Below, one piece after another: positions 50,727-60,849 of a stretch of 64,000 bases of DNA (position 1 is its first letter; the number at the start of each line of letters is the position of its first letter). Origin of the DNA: Rahnella inusitata (GTDB taxonomy: Bacteria; Pseudomonadota; Gammaproteobacteria; Enterobacterales; Enterobacteriaceae). The position numbers and the translations under genes were made by a program. The stretch is from positions 234,585 through 298,584 of the forward strand of contig NZ_JYDE01000002.1 of assembly GCF_003263515.1 (NCBI RefSeq). Reading direction: 5' to 3'. Below the pieces are notes generated by a model. The model ran no database searches and had not been told where the DNA came from. It was given only the letters and a program-made list of their open reading frames with translations.

Positions 50727-52607
50727 ATGATGGACAATTTACGCGCGGCGTCCAATAACGTCGTGCTCAAAATCATTCTGGCCCTGATTATTCTGTCCTT
50801 TATTTTGACAGGGGTGGGCAACTACCTGGTCGGCGGTTCAGGCGACTATGCAGCGAAAGTGAATGGTCAGGAGATCGGTCGAGCTCAGTTAGAGCAGGCA
50901 GTGCAAAATCAGCGCAGCCGACTGCAACAACAGCTTGGAGATCAGTTCTCTGCGCTGGCAGGCAGCGAAGGTTACATGCAGCAGCTGCGTCAGGAATCTC
51001 TGAACAACCTGATTGATGTCACTTTGCTGGATCAGTATTCCAAAAAATTAGGCATTACGGTCAATGATCAACAGATCAAAGACGCGATTTTTGCGACGCC
51101 GCAATTTCAGACCAATGGTCGTTTCGACAACGCTAAATATCTCCAAAGTATCCAGAGCATGGGTTACAGCGCGGATAATTTTGCCCAGCTGATGAAACAG
51201 CAATTGATCAGTCAGCAACTCGAACAAGCGTTTGGTCAGTCTGATTTCATTCTCCCTGTTGAAAGCAAAACGCTGGGCGAGCTGATCCTGCAAACCCGCG
51301 ATGTGCACACCGCGACGCTGGACACTGAGACTCTGGCAGCGAAACAGCAGGTGACTGACGCCGAATTGCAGGCTTTCTACGAGCAGAATAAAAACAACTT
51401 CTTGTCCCCTGAGCAGGTCAAAATCAGCTACATCCAAATGGATGCAGCGGCTATGCAGGGTAAAGCAGACGTATCGGATGCCGATATTAGCGCCTATTAC
51501 GACCAGCACAAAAACGAGTTTGGTCAGCCTGAGCGCCGTCGCTACAGTGTTATCGTCCTGAAAACTCAGGCACAAGCGGACGCAGTTGCGGCTGAGCTTA
51601 AGAACGGCACTGACTTTGCTGAACTGGCGAAAACGAAATCCACCGATGCACTGAGCGGAAAAAAAGGCGGTGATTTGGGCTGGATGGAACCTGAAACAAC
51701 ATTGCCAGAATTTAAAAGCGCTAACTTGACCACCAAAGGTCAGGTATCGGGTGTGATTAAATCTGACAGCGGTTTCTTCATCCTGCGTTTAGAAGACATC
51801 AAACCTGAACAGGTCAAGCCTCTGGCCGAAGTGCGTAACAGCATCACTGATAAGCTCAAACAAGAGAAATCACTCGATGCCTACTACGCATTGCAGCAGA
51901 AGGTCAGTGAAGCGGCGACCAACGACAACGAATCTCTGGCTTCGGCTGAAGAAGTTGCCGGCGTGAAAGCGGCTCATACCGACTGGTTCACACAAAATCA
52001 AATCCCGGCAGCTATCAACTTCAAACCTGTAGTGCAGGCGATTTTTGAAGGTGGTCTTATCCCTCAGGACGGTACTCCGGGCAACAACTCTGACATCATC
52101 ACGGTCGATGGTGATCGTGCGTTTGTGATACGTGTCGATTCACACAAAGCTGAAGGCGTTAAGCCATTTGCTGAAGTGAAAGATCAGGTGACGACGCTGG
52201 TGAAACGCCAGAAAGCGCAAAATCAGGCGCGTATGGAAGGCGAGAAACTGCTGACGGCGCTGAAAGAAGGCAAAGGCGATGATGCGATGAAAGCCGCAGG
52301 TCTGAGCTTTGGTGATGTGCAGAAAGTTCAGCGCAGCCAGCAACCTTCAGCGTTCGAAGAAACCGTCTTCGCTATGCCGCAGCCGCAGAAAGATCAGGCT
52401 GTCTACGGTTTGTCTCAGGATACCAAAGGAAACAGCGTGTTGGTCAAACTGACTGCCGTGACGCCGGGTGCTGTTCCTGAAGCGGATGCCGCACGTTTTG
52501 CTCAGGAAATGCAACAAACCTCCTCGAACGTGACCTTTGATGCGCTTCTGACTAACCTGCGTCAGCAAGCGAAAATCAAGTTCGGTTCTGCTGCACAAAA
52601 CCAGTAA
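50727..52607 (+). CDS. ppiD: PpiD, periplasmic folding chaperone of the Sec translocon
   Basis: PpiD is an inner-membrane-anchored periplasmic chaperone that contacts proteins leaving SecYEG. The 626 residues have one N-terminal membrane helix (about 15-34), SurA-like helical regions, and a parvulin-type domain (about 265-355, with RRRYSVIVLKT, GGDLGWMEPETTLPEF and GVIKSDSGFFILRLEDI). In the E. coli protein this domain is considered inactive. ATG 50727 is followed directly by a second ATG (MMDN), as in E. coli. Confidence 0.97.
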   Translation: MMDNLRAASNNVVLKIILALIILSFILTGVGNYLVGGSGDYAAKVNGQEIGRAQLEQAVQNQRSRLQQQLGDQFSALAGSEGYMQQLRQESLNNLIDVTLLDQYSKKLGITVNDQQIKDAIFATPQFQTNGRFDNAKYLQSIQSMGYSADNFAQLMKQQLISQQLEQAFGQSDFILPVESKTLGELILQTRDVHTATLDTETLAAKQQVTDAELQAFYEQNKNNFLSPEQVKISYIQMDAAAMQGKADVSDADISAYYDQHKNEFGQPERRRYSVIVLKTQAQADAVAAELKNGTDFAELAKTKSTDALSGKKGGDLGWMEPETTLPEFKSANLTTKGQVSGVIKSDSGFFILRLEDIKPEQVKPLAEVRNSITDKLKQEKSLDAYYALQQKVSEAATNDNESLASAEEVAGVKAAHTDWFTQNQIPAAINFKPVVQAIFEGGLIPQDGTPGNNSDIITVDGDRAFVIRVDSHKAEGVKPFAEVKDQVTTLVKRQKAQNQARMEGEKLLTALKEGKGDDAMKAAGLSFGDVQKVQRSQQPSAFEETVFAMPQPQKDQAVYGLSQDTKGNSVLVKLTAVTPGAVPEADAARFAQEMQQTSSNVTFDALLTNLRQQAKIKFGSAAQNQ

Positions 52608-52620
52608 ACGCCGCAAAGTT

Positions 52621-52636
52621 TTGCAACGCGTTGCAA
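52621..52636. repeat. Perfect 16-bp palindrome between ppiD and its terminator
   Basis: TTGCAACG|CGTTGCAA is symmetric across all 16 bases, 13 bp after the ppiD stop and 5 bp before the terminator stem. No role is known to me. Confidence 0.7.
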
Positions 52637-52641
52637 CAAAC

Positions 52642-52666
52642 AAAGGCCGCTTTCGCGGCCTTTTCC
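52642..52666 (+). terminator. Terminator after ppiD
   Basis: AAAGGCCGC (52642-52650), TTTC loop, GCGGCCTTT (52655-52663), then a short T run. Confidence 0.8.
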
Positions 52667-52745
52667 ACATTTGAAAGTTGCCCGTTGTTCGCTTTTTTTT
52701 CCTGATGCACTCTCTGTGTGCTGTCAAACACATGGAGGATACAGC

Positions 52746-53129
52746 ATGAAAAAATTAGGCATTACTTCACTTTCACTCGCTCTGGCACTGGGACTTTCTA
52801 CCTTACCTGTAATGCTGAAGGCGGCGCCTAATACTACCGGCACGGTTGCCACAACGTCCGTTGCCCCGGCAACGACGGCCAGCAAAGTGGCGGGTCCGCA
52901 GGTGAAAAAGGAGCAGGCGGCGGTGACGGATGAAAGTACCGTCAGCATCAATACCGCCACGGCAGAGGAGTTTGCCAAAGTGATGAACGGTGTGGGGATG
53001 AAAAAGGCGCAGGCCATCATCAGCTACCGTGAAGAGCTGGGGCAATTCACCGATATTGAACAGCTGCGTGAAGTGCCAGGAATCGGTGCAGCACTGTTTG
53101 AACGTAACAAGGACCGTCTGAAACTGTGA
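52746..53129 (+). CDS. ybaV: YbaV, ComEA-like helix-hairpin-helix protein
   Basis: A 127-residue exported protein: a signal peptide (about 1-27, ending near LKAAP), a low-complexity Thr/Ala/Val linker (30-60), and a C-terminal double helix-hairpin-helix domain (about 70-127) with SINTATAEEFAKVMNGVGMKKA and VPGIGAALFERN. Such ComEA domains bind double-stranded DNA; a role in DNA uptake or use as nutrient is possible but unproven. The start at ATG 52746 has GGAGGA before it; 25 upstream codons were rejected. Confidence 0.93.
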   Translation: MKKLGITSLSLALALGLSTLPVMLKAAPNTTGTVATTSVAPATTASKVAGPQVKKEQAAVTDESTVSINTATAEEFAKVMNGVGMKKAQAIISYREELGQFTDIEQLREVPGIGAALFERNKDRLKL

Positions 53130-53138
53130 CGGATGTCG

Positions 53139-53172
53139 CGGCGGCCAACCCTTAACGGGTGCCGCCGTTTTC
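53139..53172 (+). terminator. Terminator after ybaV
   Basis: CGGCGGC (53139-53145) pairs with GCCGCCG (53161-53167), with an inner ACCC/GGGT extension, followed by TTTTCTTC. It lies 10 bp after the stop. Confidence 0.8.
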
Positions 53173-53246
53173 TTCTGCTAATCTCTAAAGACATCTGACC
53201 AGTTCGGTTTATGCCTCAGGCGATCAGCAGGAGTTGTTTAATCACT

Positions 53247-53663
53247 ATGCATACGTTTATCAAAGTTCGCGGTTTTCATATCGACGTTTACCAGCACGTT
53301 AACAATGCCCGATATCTGGAGTTCCTGGAGACGGCGCGTTGGGAATGGCTGGACAATCAGTCTGGCTTTAAGTGGATGAGCCAAAACAAAATTGCTTTCA
53401 TCGTGGTGAATATCAATATCAACTACCGCAAGCCTGCCGTGTTGGGCGATCTCTTACGCATCGACAGCAGCCTTCAGCAACTGAATGGTCGAAGCGGTGT
53501 CATCGAGCAGGTAGTGACCTGTGAAGGCGATATGGTGGCAGATGCCACACTGACGTTTGTTTGCATTGATTTGCGCACGCAAAAAGCATTACCACTGGAA
53601 GGTGAGTTGCTGGAAAGGTTGCGCGAGCTTGAGCTGGAAAACGATCAGGCCAGCCACGACTGA
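53247..53663 (+). CDS. fadM: FadM, long-chain acyl-CoA thioesterase (4HBT hotdog fold)
   Basis: FadM (YbaW) hydrolyses long-chain acyl-CoAs that stall beta-oxidation. The 138 residues carry the hotdog active-site motif DVYQHVNNARYLEFLE (about 13-28, with the catalytic Asp) and VVNININYRKPAVLGD. The start at ATG 53247 matches E. coli; the upstream frame (12 codons) is not conserved. It converges with queC. Confidence 0.95.
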   Translation: MHTFIKVRGFHIDVYQHVNNARYLEFLETARWEWLDNQSGFKWMSQNKIAFIVVNININYRKPAVLGDLLRIDSSLQQLNGRSGVIEQVVTCEGDMVADATLTFVCIDLRTQKALPLEGELLERLRELELENDQASHD

Positions 53664-53675
53664 ATAAAATGAAAA

Positions 53676-53695
53676 CGGGCAGTGAAATCTGCCCG
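53676..53695. terminator. Hairpin between fadM and queC
   Basis: CGGGCAG (53676-53682), a 6-base loop, CTGCCCG (53689-53695). On the minus strand TTTTCATTTTATTC follows, a good tract for queC. On the plus strand the tract is only CTCTT. Confidence 0.7.
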
Positions 53696-53715
53696 CTCTT
53701 ATCACAACCCGAAGA

Positions 53716-54414
53716 TCATTTCAGGCCGGTTTTCTTCTTCAGGCTGGCCATCACGCCTGCATTATCCTGCTGATACTGTTGCAGACCATTAGCGCGAAGA
53801 TGGCAGGCTGCGCATTCACCACAACCGTCACCGGCAATGCCGTTGTAACAGGTCAGGGTGTGATGACGAACCAGATCGAGTTGCTGATAGTAATCGGCCA
53901 GCGCCCAGGTTTCGGCTTTGTTCAGCCACATCAGCGGCGTTTCAAATCGGACATCGCGCGCCAACCCAAGAGAAACAGCATGGTTGAGCGCTTTAACGAA
54001 TTCATCGCGGCAATCCGGATAACCGGAGAAATCGGTTTCGCACACGCCGGTAATCACCGCTTCAGCCTGAATCTGATAAGCGTAAATCGCTGCCAGCGTC
54101 AGGAACAGAATGTTACGCCCGGGAACAAAGGTGCTTGGCAAACCGCCTTCTGTTTCTTCTCCAAAGCCCGGTACGGGGATATTGTCGCGGGTCAGGCTGC
54201 TGACAGCCAGTTCGTTTAATAAACCGACGTCCAGCACTTTGTGGGCACGCGCGCCCAACTGTACAGACAGCTTTTGCGCGATCTCAATTTCAGCGCGATG
54301 ACGCTGACCGTAATCGAAAGTGACGCAATGTACTTCGTCATACTCTTTCAAAGCCTGGATCAGGCAGGTTGTTGAATCCTGTCCACCGCTAAAAACTACC
54401 ACTGCTCTTTTCAT
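53716..54414 (-). CDS. queC: QueC, 7-cyano-7-deazaguanine (preQ0) synthase
   Basis: QueC turns carboxy-deazaguanine into preQ0, using ATP and ammonia, in queuosine synthesis. It thus works upstream of the tgt and queA encoded 38 kb away in this window. The 232 residues have a PP-loop [11 protein letters not shown] (about 6-16) and zinc ligands C189, C198, C201 and C204 in [16 protein letters not shown]. The last residues match the E. coli length. Confidence 0.98.
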   Translation of the reverse strand: MKRAVVVFSGGQDSTTCLIQALKEYDEVHCVTFDYGQRHRAEIEIAQKLSVQLGARAHKVLDVGLLNELAVSSLTRDNIPVPGFGEETEGGLPSTFVPGRNILFLTLAAIYAYQIQAEAVITGVCETDFSGYPDCRDEFVKALNHAVSLGLARDVRFETPLMWLNKAETWALADYYQQLDLVRHHTLTCYNGIAGDGCGECAACHLRANGLQQYQQDNAGVMASLKKKTGLK

Positions 54415-54511
54415 TCAGATTTCCTGTTCGCTAAAACTGACCGCGCATCGGGCAGCAAAATCCTGCTTATGGTACTGACCTTTGCCGCCGTAGTGTAGTG
54501 AAACAGCTGTG

Positions 54512-56224
54512 TTACGCGTTTTCCTGTGGCAGCGGCGGTGGTACCCAGGCCTGACAGAAATCGAACCAGCCCCACGCAGTAAGCTGAACACCGCTGATGC
54601 GCGGCGGCGCGCTGACCTGATACTGATAGTTAAACAGCGGCGTGATAATACTGCGCGACATCCATTGATAAAAATGGTCGCGCAGTTCTTCAGAGCGTGA
54701 ATTTTCCAGCGGGATTTGCTGGATAGACGCCAGACGCTGTTGCTGGAGGAGCCGATCTTCTTCCCGCAAAATACCTGCCCAGAGTGGATCTTGCTGTAGC
54801 CAGTTTTCCAGCGTAGCTTCCGGCGATTCACCGATCAGGCGATCGCCGAGCAGCAGGTCAGCTGATTTCAGCAATTCGCCGTCTTCCCACAAGCGCCCGG
54901 CGTGATACACCACCTCCAGCGTACAATCTTCTTGCGCCAGCTTTTTCTGCAATGCCTGCGCCACCAGTTCAAACTCTACCGGCGGATGGAACAAAAGACG
55001 CAAACTTTTAGGCAGAGCCACATCGACATCCTCATTAATCGGGATCGGCCAGCCGGGCAGCATTTCTTTACTGGCTCTCACCAGGTCGTGGTCGATCGGC
55101 AGATTATCTAACATGCCGCTACTTTGGATTATCCGAATGATTTTTTGCGCCTGTTTTTCACTTAACACACCGCGTCGCATATTCGCGGCGATATAGCAGA
55201 ATCCCAGGCTGGTGCTGCGCCGGACGGGTTTGACCTGCGAAAGCTCATCTTCCTCACCGAGAATAATCCGCACCGGATGCTGGCAACTGACATTGTCCCG
55301 CTGGGCAAACAATAATGGCGTGATCCAAAACTCGATAGCGGCCAGATACGGATGTTGTAAAGGATAGTAAGTGTGCTGTTCCAGGCGGATCAATTCCGGG
55401 GAAAAGGTGGTCAACCGAAATGGGCCCGCGCCAATATGCGGATCGTCCGGGTGTGCCAGCAGACAGTTGAGATCGGCAAAACGGTGCGCCAGCCAGTAAT
55501 CAGGCTTATCCAGATCGAACTGCAAACACAGCGCATGGGGCTGGGATAATTTAACCACTGACGCCAGATTGTGTTTTCCGCGCGCCGATCCGCGCAGTTG
55601 TTCAAAACGTGCCACCAGCTGAGCCGTTTTCAACGGTTCGCCGTTATGCCAAAAAAGCTGACTGCGCAGGAAGAACTGCCAGGTCTTACCGTCATTACTG
55701 ATTTGCCAGTGATGGGCAAGATTCGGCTGTGGCGAGCTATCGCCGGGAATAAAGCGCGTCAAACCGGCGTGGATCGTATGCGCCAGATGTTGCTCGGCGC
55801 GACCGGTAAGTGTCAGGGGATCCAGCGGCTGGAGAGGGCGGTAATAAGGAATGCGCAGCGTCGGAGCATCTTCCTGCCACTGGCCGCCGAGATGCGGTGC
55901 AAGCAGGGCATTCAGATGAGAAGGTGCCAGCTGGCTCAGTTGCAGCGCGGCGGAATGTTCGCCGTTTTTGAGTAACTCCTGTAAATAGGTTCCGCGTAAA
56001 TCCTCCGGGGTTTTCAGGCAGCACAGGGAAGCGCGTTTACCGCGTCCAGCCTGTGATTGCCAGCTAATCCAGCCGGCATCCTGAAAGTGGCTCAATAAGG
56101 TTCGGGTGTGGCGCTCGCTGCAACAGAAGATCTCCGCCAGCTCCGCGACGGTGAATTGAGCCGGAGATGAGCCGGTTTTCAGGTGTAAACGCTGAAACTG
56201 ATTAAGCCGGTTTTGCAGACGCAC
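54512..56224 (-). CDS. ybaE: YbaE, SgrR-family transcriptional regulator
   Basis: A 570-residue protein with an N-terminal winged helix-turn-helix (about 1-75, FTVAELAEIFCCSERHTRTLLSHFQ) fused to a domain related to periplasmic solute-binding proteins of peptide transporters (SBP_bac_5, about 120-540). It resembles SgrR, the sugar-phosphate stress regulator, but lies in the E. coli ybaE position next to cof. Its effector and targets are unknown. It is divergent from cof, about 190 bp apart. Confidence 0.92.
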   Translation of the reverse strand: MRLQNRLNQFQRLHLKTGSSPAQFTVAELAEIFCCSERHTRTLLSHFQDAGWISWQSQAGRGKRASLCCLKTPEDLRGTYLQELLKNGEHSAALQLSQLAPSHLNALLAPHLGGQWQEDAPTLRIPYYRPLQPLDPLTLTGRAEQHLAHTIHAGLTRFIPGDSSPQPNLAHHWQISNDGKTWQFFLRSQLFWHNGEPLKTAQLVARFEQLRGSARGKHNLASVVKLSQPHALCLQFDLDKPDYWLAHRFADLNCLLAHPDDPHIGAGPFRLTTFSPELIRLEQHTYYPLQHPYLAAIEFWITPLLFAQRDNVSCQHPVRIILGEEDELSQVKPVRRSTSLGFCYIAANMRRGVLSEKQAQKIIRIIQSSGMLDNLPIDHDLVRASKEMLPGWPIPINEDVDVALPKSLRLLFHPPVEFELVAQALQKKLAQEDCTLEVVYHAGRLWEDGELLKSADLLLGDRLIGESPEATLENWLQQDPLWAGILREEDRLLQQQRLASIQQIPLENSRSEELRDHFYQWMSRSIITPLFNYQYQVSAPPRISGVQLTAWGWFDFCQAWVPPPLPQENA

Positions 56225-56414
56225 GATAGATTCAGAACCTTTATTAGCACAGAAATTCTGCGTTCAGCATATCGCAGGTTTCGCTGCTCCGGCTTAAGTA
56301 AAGAACCAAAGTGTGAGCTAAAACCGGAACAGTATTGATAAACTGTTCACTATTAGTTCCGTAAATACCGGTCCATACTTTGAACGTGAAAACCAAGCCC
56401 GCCCGGAGAGGACT

Positions 56415-57236
56415 ATGTACCGTTTAGCCGCATTTGATATGGATGGCACGCTGCTTTTACCTGACCACACGCTGGGCGAAAAAACGCTGTCCACGCTGCG
56501 TCAGCTGGCTGAAAAGCCGATCACCCTGACGTTCGCCACCGGCCGTCACTATCTCGAAATGAAAGATATTCTGGCCAATATCGGGCTGGACGGTTATTTG
56601 ATCACCGGCAACGGCACAAGAATCCACGATCTTTCCGGCCACAGACTGCATGCCAGCGATTTACCGGAAGATTGCGCCCATGAATTGCTGCACACAACGT
56701 GGGATACGCCGGCGAGTCTGCACGTTTTCCGCGACGACGGCTGGTTTACCGCGCTTGATGATCCGGACTTATTGATCCCACACCAGTTCAGCGGTTTTCG
56801 CTATCAGTTACAGGATCTGCGTTTACTTCCAGATTCGGGTAACAGCAAAGTGTGTTTCTGTGCGCCGCATGAGGTGCTGTTGTCGCTGGTACCCCAGCTC
56901 GAAGCGCATTTTGGACCGCGCATCGACCTGTGTTTTTCTGCGATGGATTGTCTGGATGTGCAGCCTGCTGGCAGCAATAAAGGCAGCGCGCTGGCGATGC
57001 TGACGGCGGGGCTTGGGATCAGCATGTCAGAGTGCATGGCATTTGGTGATGCTATGAACGACAAAGAAATGCTGGAAGGCGTCGGCATGGGGCTGATTAT
57101 GGGGAATGCACTACCTGTTTTGAAGGCGCAATCCCCGCACTTACAAATTATCGGACACTGCCGTAATCAGGCGGTGTCTCACTTTTTGCAACACTGGCTG
57201 CACACACCAAACCTCACCTATTCCCCCGAATATTAA
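56415..57236 (+). CDS. cof: Cof, HAD-family phosphatase (HMP-PP hydrolase)
   Basis: A Cof-type HAD phosphatase of 273 residues. In E. coli Cof hydrolyses hydroxymethylpyrimidine diphosphate, a thiamine precursor, and other phosphates. Motif I DMDGTLL (about 8-14, nucleophile D8), motif II FATGRH, and motifs III/IV in NKGSALAML and [12 protein letters not shown] are present. AGAGGAC precedes the ATG. Confidence 0.96.
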   Translation: MYRLAAFDMDGTLLLPDHTLGEKTLSTLRQLAEKPITLTFATGRHYLEMKDILANIGLDGYLITGNGTRIHDLSGHRLHASDLPEDCAHELLHTTWDTPASLHVFRDDGWFTALDDPDLLIPHQFSGFRYQLQDLRLLPDSGNSKVCFCAPHEVLLSLVPQLEAHFGPRIDLCFSAMDCLDVQPAGSNKGSALAMLTAGLGISMSECMAFGDAMNDKEMLEGVGMGLIMGNALPVLKAQSPHLQIIGHCRNQAVSHFLQHWLHTPNLTYSPEY

Positions 57237-57248
57237 GGTTTTGCAGCG

Positions 57249-57275
57249 AGCCGGGTCATCTGTCCCGGCTTTTTT
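57249..57275 (+). terminator. Terminator after cof
   Basis: AGCCGGG (57249-57255) pairs with CCCGGCT (57264-57270), followed by six T residues. Confidence 0.85.
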
Positions 57276-57317
57276 CATGCTTGCTTTTTGCTCACCATTC
57301 TTCGAACCAGAGCAGCG

Positions 57318-58361
57318 TTAGCTGAGCCCTTCAAGTTCTTGCGCGTACCCTGAAATATCCCCGATATTTTTCGCGACCCAGCTCTCATCGAAATATGTAT
57401 TCAGGTACCGTTCGCCACTGTCGCACAGTAAGGTGACGATCGAGCCAGATTCACCTTTTTCACGCATCTGTTTTGCCAGTTGCAGCGCACCCCAGACGTT
57501 GGTACCCGTCGATCCACCGACTTTACGGCCGAGCACTTTCTCCAGCCAGTGGAGAGTGGCGATGCTTGCGGCGTCGGGTACCTGCATCATGTCGTCAATG
57601 ACGCTTGGGATAAATGACGGTTCTGCGCGCGGACGTCCAATGCCTTCAATCCGGCTGCTGCATTGGGCGGTCACGCTGGCATCCCGCTGCTGATAATAAT
57701 CGTAAAACACCGAGTTTTCCGGATCGACAACCACCAGTTCGGTGTCATACCCCTGATAACGAATGTAGCGGCCAAGCGTTGCGGACGTCCCGCCCGTGCC
57801 GGCGCTCATCACCAGATATCGCGGGACCGGATTTGGTTCCAGAGACATCTGACGGAAAATGCTGTCGGCAATATTGTTGTTGCCGCGCCAGTCTGTTGCG
57901 CGTTCTGCGTAAGTAAACTGATCCATATAATGGCCGTTCATTTCGCGGGCGAGTTGCTCGGACGCTGCATAAATCTGGCCAGAGTTTTGTACGAAGTGGC
58001 AGCGGCCGCCGTAAAACTCGATTTGCTGAATTTTGCGCGGAGCAGTGCAGGAAGGCATGACGGCGATAAACGGCAGGCCGAGCAGGCGGGCGAAGTAAGC
58101 TTCAGAAATGGCGGTGCTGCCAGAAGAGGCTTCAATGATCGGCGTATTCTCGCGGATCCAACCGTTGCACAAGCCATACAAAAACAGTGAGCGCGCGAGG
58201 CGATGTTTCAGGCTGCCAGAAGGGTGTGTGCTTTCATCCTTCAGATACAGCGAAATTCCGGGAAAGTCGCCCAGCGACAGGCGAATCAAATGTGTATCTG
58301 CGGAACGCTGAAAATCAGCGTCGATTTCTTTAATAGCGTGATTAACCCAGGAATTGCGCAT
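57318..58361 (-). CDS. PLP-dependent cysteine synthase-family enzyme, probable L-cysteine desulfhydrase
   Basis: A fold-type II PLP enzyme of 347 residues. The Schiff-base Lys is K52 in [11 protein letters not shown], the substrate loop is [19 protein letters not shown] (about 78-96), and the phosphate-binding loop is SAGTGGTSA (186-194). A C-terminal [12 protein letters not shown] lies near 324. It is larger than CysK/CysM (about 300-320) and differs in its loops. It is divergent from the cysteine-responsive regulator gene decR with 120 bp between. I recall a similar pair in Pantoea (CcdA/CcdR), where the enzyme breaks down cysteine to pyruvate, ammonia and sulfide. The function here is inferred from this context. 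It is absent from this place in E. coli. Confidence 0.85.
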   Translation of the reverse strand: MRNSWVNHAIKEIDADFQRSADTHLIRLSLGDFPGISLYLKDESTHPSGSLKHRLARSLFLYGLCNGWIRENTPIIEASSGSTAISEAYFARLLGLPFIAVMPSCTAPRKIQQIEFYGGRCHFVQNSGQIYAASEQLAREMNGHYMDQFTYAERATDWRGNNNIADSIFRQMSLEPNPVPRYLVMSAGTGGTSATLGRYIRYQGYDTELVVVDPENSVFYDYYQQRDASVTAQCSSRIEGIGRPRAEPSFIPSVIDDMMQVPDAASIATLHWLEKVLGRKVGGSTGTNVWGALQLAKQMREKGESGSIVTLLCDSGERYLNTYFDESWVAKNIGDISGYAQELEGLS

Positions 58362-58454
58362 GGTGCAGGCCCATAATAGTGTGCTGATGATGCTAAGAAT
58401 AACGTAACCGGCAGAGAAATAAGTTACTCTTTAACCCATGGAATGCATGTTTTG

Positions 58455-58469
58455 TAGAATAATTTTCTC
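58455..58469. promoter_or_regulatory. Candidate Lrp/AsnC-type operator between the PLP enzyme and decR
   Basis: TAGAATAATTTTCTC matches the 15-bp Lrp consensus YAGHAWATTWTDCTR at 13 positions. It lies 13-27 bp before the decR start, overlapping the leader, in the divergent control region. DecR is itself an Lrp-family protein, so self-control is plausible; other dyads, such as GTAAC-N14-GTTAC at about 58405-58428, are also present. Confidence 0.4.
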
Positions 58470-58481
58470 CTGAGGTGTCTC

Positions 58482-58937
58482 ATGGTAGATAAAATTGACC
58501 TTAAGTTGTTATCGCTGTTGCAGAAAGATTGCACATTATCCCTCAACGAACTGGCGGATGCGGTAAATCTCACCACAACGCCTTGCTGGAAAAGAATCAA
58601 GCGGCTGGAAGACGACGGGATTATTCGCGGTAAAGTCGCGCTGCTGGACGGCGACCAACTCGGGCTGAGCCTGACGGCGTTCGTGCTTATCAAAACGCAA
58701 CATCACAACAGCGAGTGGTATCAGCGTTTTGTGCAGCAGGTTGAGGCGTTTCCTGAAGTGCTGGGTTTTTACCGTATGGCCGGTGAATACGATTATTTAC
58801 TTCAGGTACAGGTGGCCGATATGAAAAGCTACGATAACTTTTACAAGCGACTTGTGAACGGCATTCCGGGGCTGAATGATGTCACCTCAAGTTTTGCGAT
58901 GGAACGCATAAAATCCACCACCGCATTACCGATTTAA
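58482..58937 (+). CDS. decR: DecR (YbaO), Lrp/AsnC-family cysteine-responsive regulator
   Basis: DecR activates cysteine-detoxification genes in E. coli (the cyuPA operon). The 151 residues have an N-terminal helix-turn-helix (about 1-60, [31 protein letters not shown]) and a C-terminal RAM domain (about 65-145). The Cys in TTTPCWKR is conserved in this subfamily. It is divergent from a desulfhydrase-like gene, its likely local target. Confidence 0.94.
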   Translation: MVDKIDLKLLSLLQKDCTLSLNELADAVNLTTTPCWKRIKRLEDDGIIRGKVALLDGDQLGLSLTAFVLIKTQHHNSEWYQRFVQQVEAFPEVLGFYRMAGEYDYLLQVQVADMKSYDNFYKRLVNGIPGLNDVTSSFAMERIKSTTALPI

Positions 58938-59076
58938 TGCAAAAGTTACAGTAAAAAGTTTCATCAGAAACCCCCGTTAACTCTGTTATCCTTGTCAGCC
59001 TGAAGAGGAAAGTTGCCCGTCTTTAAGCGGCTTATCCCAATAAAATCATCGTTATTATTTGTATGGAAAACGCTGC

Positions 59077-60849
59077 GTGAGATTGTTCGCCCAATTAGGC
59101 TGGTATTTCCGACGTGAATGGCGCCGGTATCTGGGTGCCGTCGCCTTACTGATCATCATTGCCATTCTGCAATTGCTGCCGCCCAAGCTGGTCGGCGTAA
59201 TTATTGATGGTGTCACCACCAAAACGATGTCTTACGGCGTACTGTTTGCGTGGCTGGGGCTGATGATAGCCACGGCGATTGTGGTGTATTTGCTGCGTTA
59301 CGTCTGGCGCGTGCTGCTGTTCGGTGCGTCCTATCAATTGGCAGTAGAACTGCGTCAGGATTTTTTCCGCCAGCTAAGCCGTCAGCATCCCGCTTTTTAT
59401 CTGCGTCACCGCACCGGCGATTTGATTGCCCGCGCAACCAATGATGTCGATCGCGTGGTTTTTGCCGCAGGTGAGGGCGTTCTGACGCTGGTGGATTCGC
59501 TTGTCATGGGACTGGCGGTGCTGATCGTGATGGCGACCCAAATCAGCTGGGAACTCACGCTGCTTTCCCTCGTCCCGATGCCGGTCATGGCGATTATCAT
59601 TAAACGCTACGGCGACCAGCTGCATCATCGCTTTAAAACCGCGCAGGCCGCCTTTTCCTCACTGAACGATCAGGCTCAGGAAAGCCTGACCAGCATCCGT
59701 ATGATCAAAGCCTTTGGTCTGGAGAATCATCAGTCTTCGCAGTTTGCCGACGTGGCCGCTGACACCGGTGCGAAGAACATGCGCGTGGCGCGCGTCGATG
59801 CCCGTTTCGACCCGACTATCTATGTCTCAATTGGCATGGCAAACCTGCTGGCAATTGGCGGCGGCAGCTGGATGGTTGTTAACGGATATCTGACGCTCGG
59901 GCAGTTAACCAGTTTTGTGATGTACCTTGGTCTGATGATCTGGCCGATGCTGGCGCTGGCCTGGATGTTCAATATTGTCGAACGGGGAAGCGCTGCCTAT
60001 AGCCGTATCCGCAGTCTTTTGCAGGAAGCGCCGAGCGTGGTGGACGGGACTAAACCCTTGCCAGCGGGACGTTCGGTACTCGAGGCCAAAATTGCTGATT
60101 TCCATTACCCCGAAACCGCGCATCCTTCGCTGACTGGCGTAATGTTTTCTTTGCAACCGGGGCAAATGCTCGGGCTTTGTGGCCCGACAGGATCGGGCAA
60201 AAGTACGCTGCTGGCGCTCCTCCAGCGGCAGTTTGATGTGACTGAAGGTGATGTGCTGTATCACGGCCTCTCACTCAAAGAGATCCAGCTGGATGACTGG
60301 CGTGCCCGCCTGGCGATTGTCAGTCAGACCCCTTTTCTGTTCTCCGATACCGTTGCGCAAAATATTGCGCTGGGGCGCCCGGATGCCACGCAGGAAGAAA
60401 TTGAAGAAGCTGCGCGTCTTGCCAGTGTTCATGACGATATTTTGCGCCTGCCCGGCGGCTATGAAACTGAAGTCGGCGAGCGTGGCGTTATGCTTTCCGG
60501 CGGCCAGAAGCAGCGAATTTCTATCGCCCGCGCACTGCTGCTGAAAGCTGAAATTTTGATCCTCGACGATGCCCTGTCTGCGGTCGATGGCCGGACGGAG
60601 CATCAGATCCTGCACAACCTGCGTCAGTGGGGCAGTGACCGTACGGTGATCATCAGCGCCCATCGTCTTTCCGCTCTGACAGAGGCCAGCGAAATTCTGG
60701 TGTTTAACCACGGCACGATTTCGCAACGCGGGAACCATGAACAACTTGCCGCTAAGTCTGGCTGGTATCGCGATATGTTCCGTTATCAGCAACTGGAAGC
60801 CGCACTGGACGATGTGCCGCAGGAACAGGAGCCGGAAGATCGTGGTTGA
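59077..60849 (+). CDS. mdlA: MdlA, heterodimeric ABC exporter subunit
   Basis: A half-transporter ABC exporter (590 residues) with six membrane helices (about 15-310) and a nucleotide-binding domain: Walker [10 protein letters not shown] (369-377), LSGGQ signature, Walker B ILILDD. The residue after Walker B is Asp, not the catalytic Glu. GTG 59077 is chosen because it yields [15 protein letters not shown], the family N-terminus; a TTG six codons upstream is an alternative. It overlaps mdlB by 8 bp. The substrate is unknown. Confidence 0.95.
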   Translation: MRLFAQLGWYFRREWRRYLGAVALLIIIAILQLLPPKLVGVIIDGVTTKTMSYGVLFAWLGLMIATAIVVYLLRYVWRVLLFGASYQLAVELRQDFFRQLSRQHPAFYLRHRTGDLIARATNDVDRVVFAAGEGVLTLVDSLVMGLAVLIVMATQISWELTLLSLVPMPVMAIIIKRYGDQLHHRFKTAQAAFSSLNDQAQESLTSIRMIKAFGLENHQSSQFADVAADTGAKNMRVARVDARFDPTIYVSIGMANLLAIGGGSWMVVNGYLTLGQLTSFVMYLGLMIWPMLALAWMFNIVERGSAAYSRIRSLLQEAPSVVDGTKPLPAGRSVLEAKIADFHYPETAHPSLTGVMFSLQPGQMLGLCGPTGSGKSTLLALLQRQFDVTEGDVLYHGLSLKEIQLDDWRARLAIVSQTPFLFSDTVAQNIALGRPDATQEEIEEAARLASVHDDILRLPGGYETEVGERGVMLSGGQKQRISIARALLLKAEILILDDALSAVDGRTEHQILHNLRQWGSDRTVIISAHRLSALTEASEILVFNHGTISQRGNHEQLAAKSGWYRDMFRYQQLEAALDDVPQEQEPEDRG

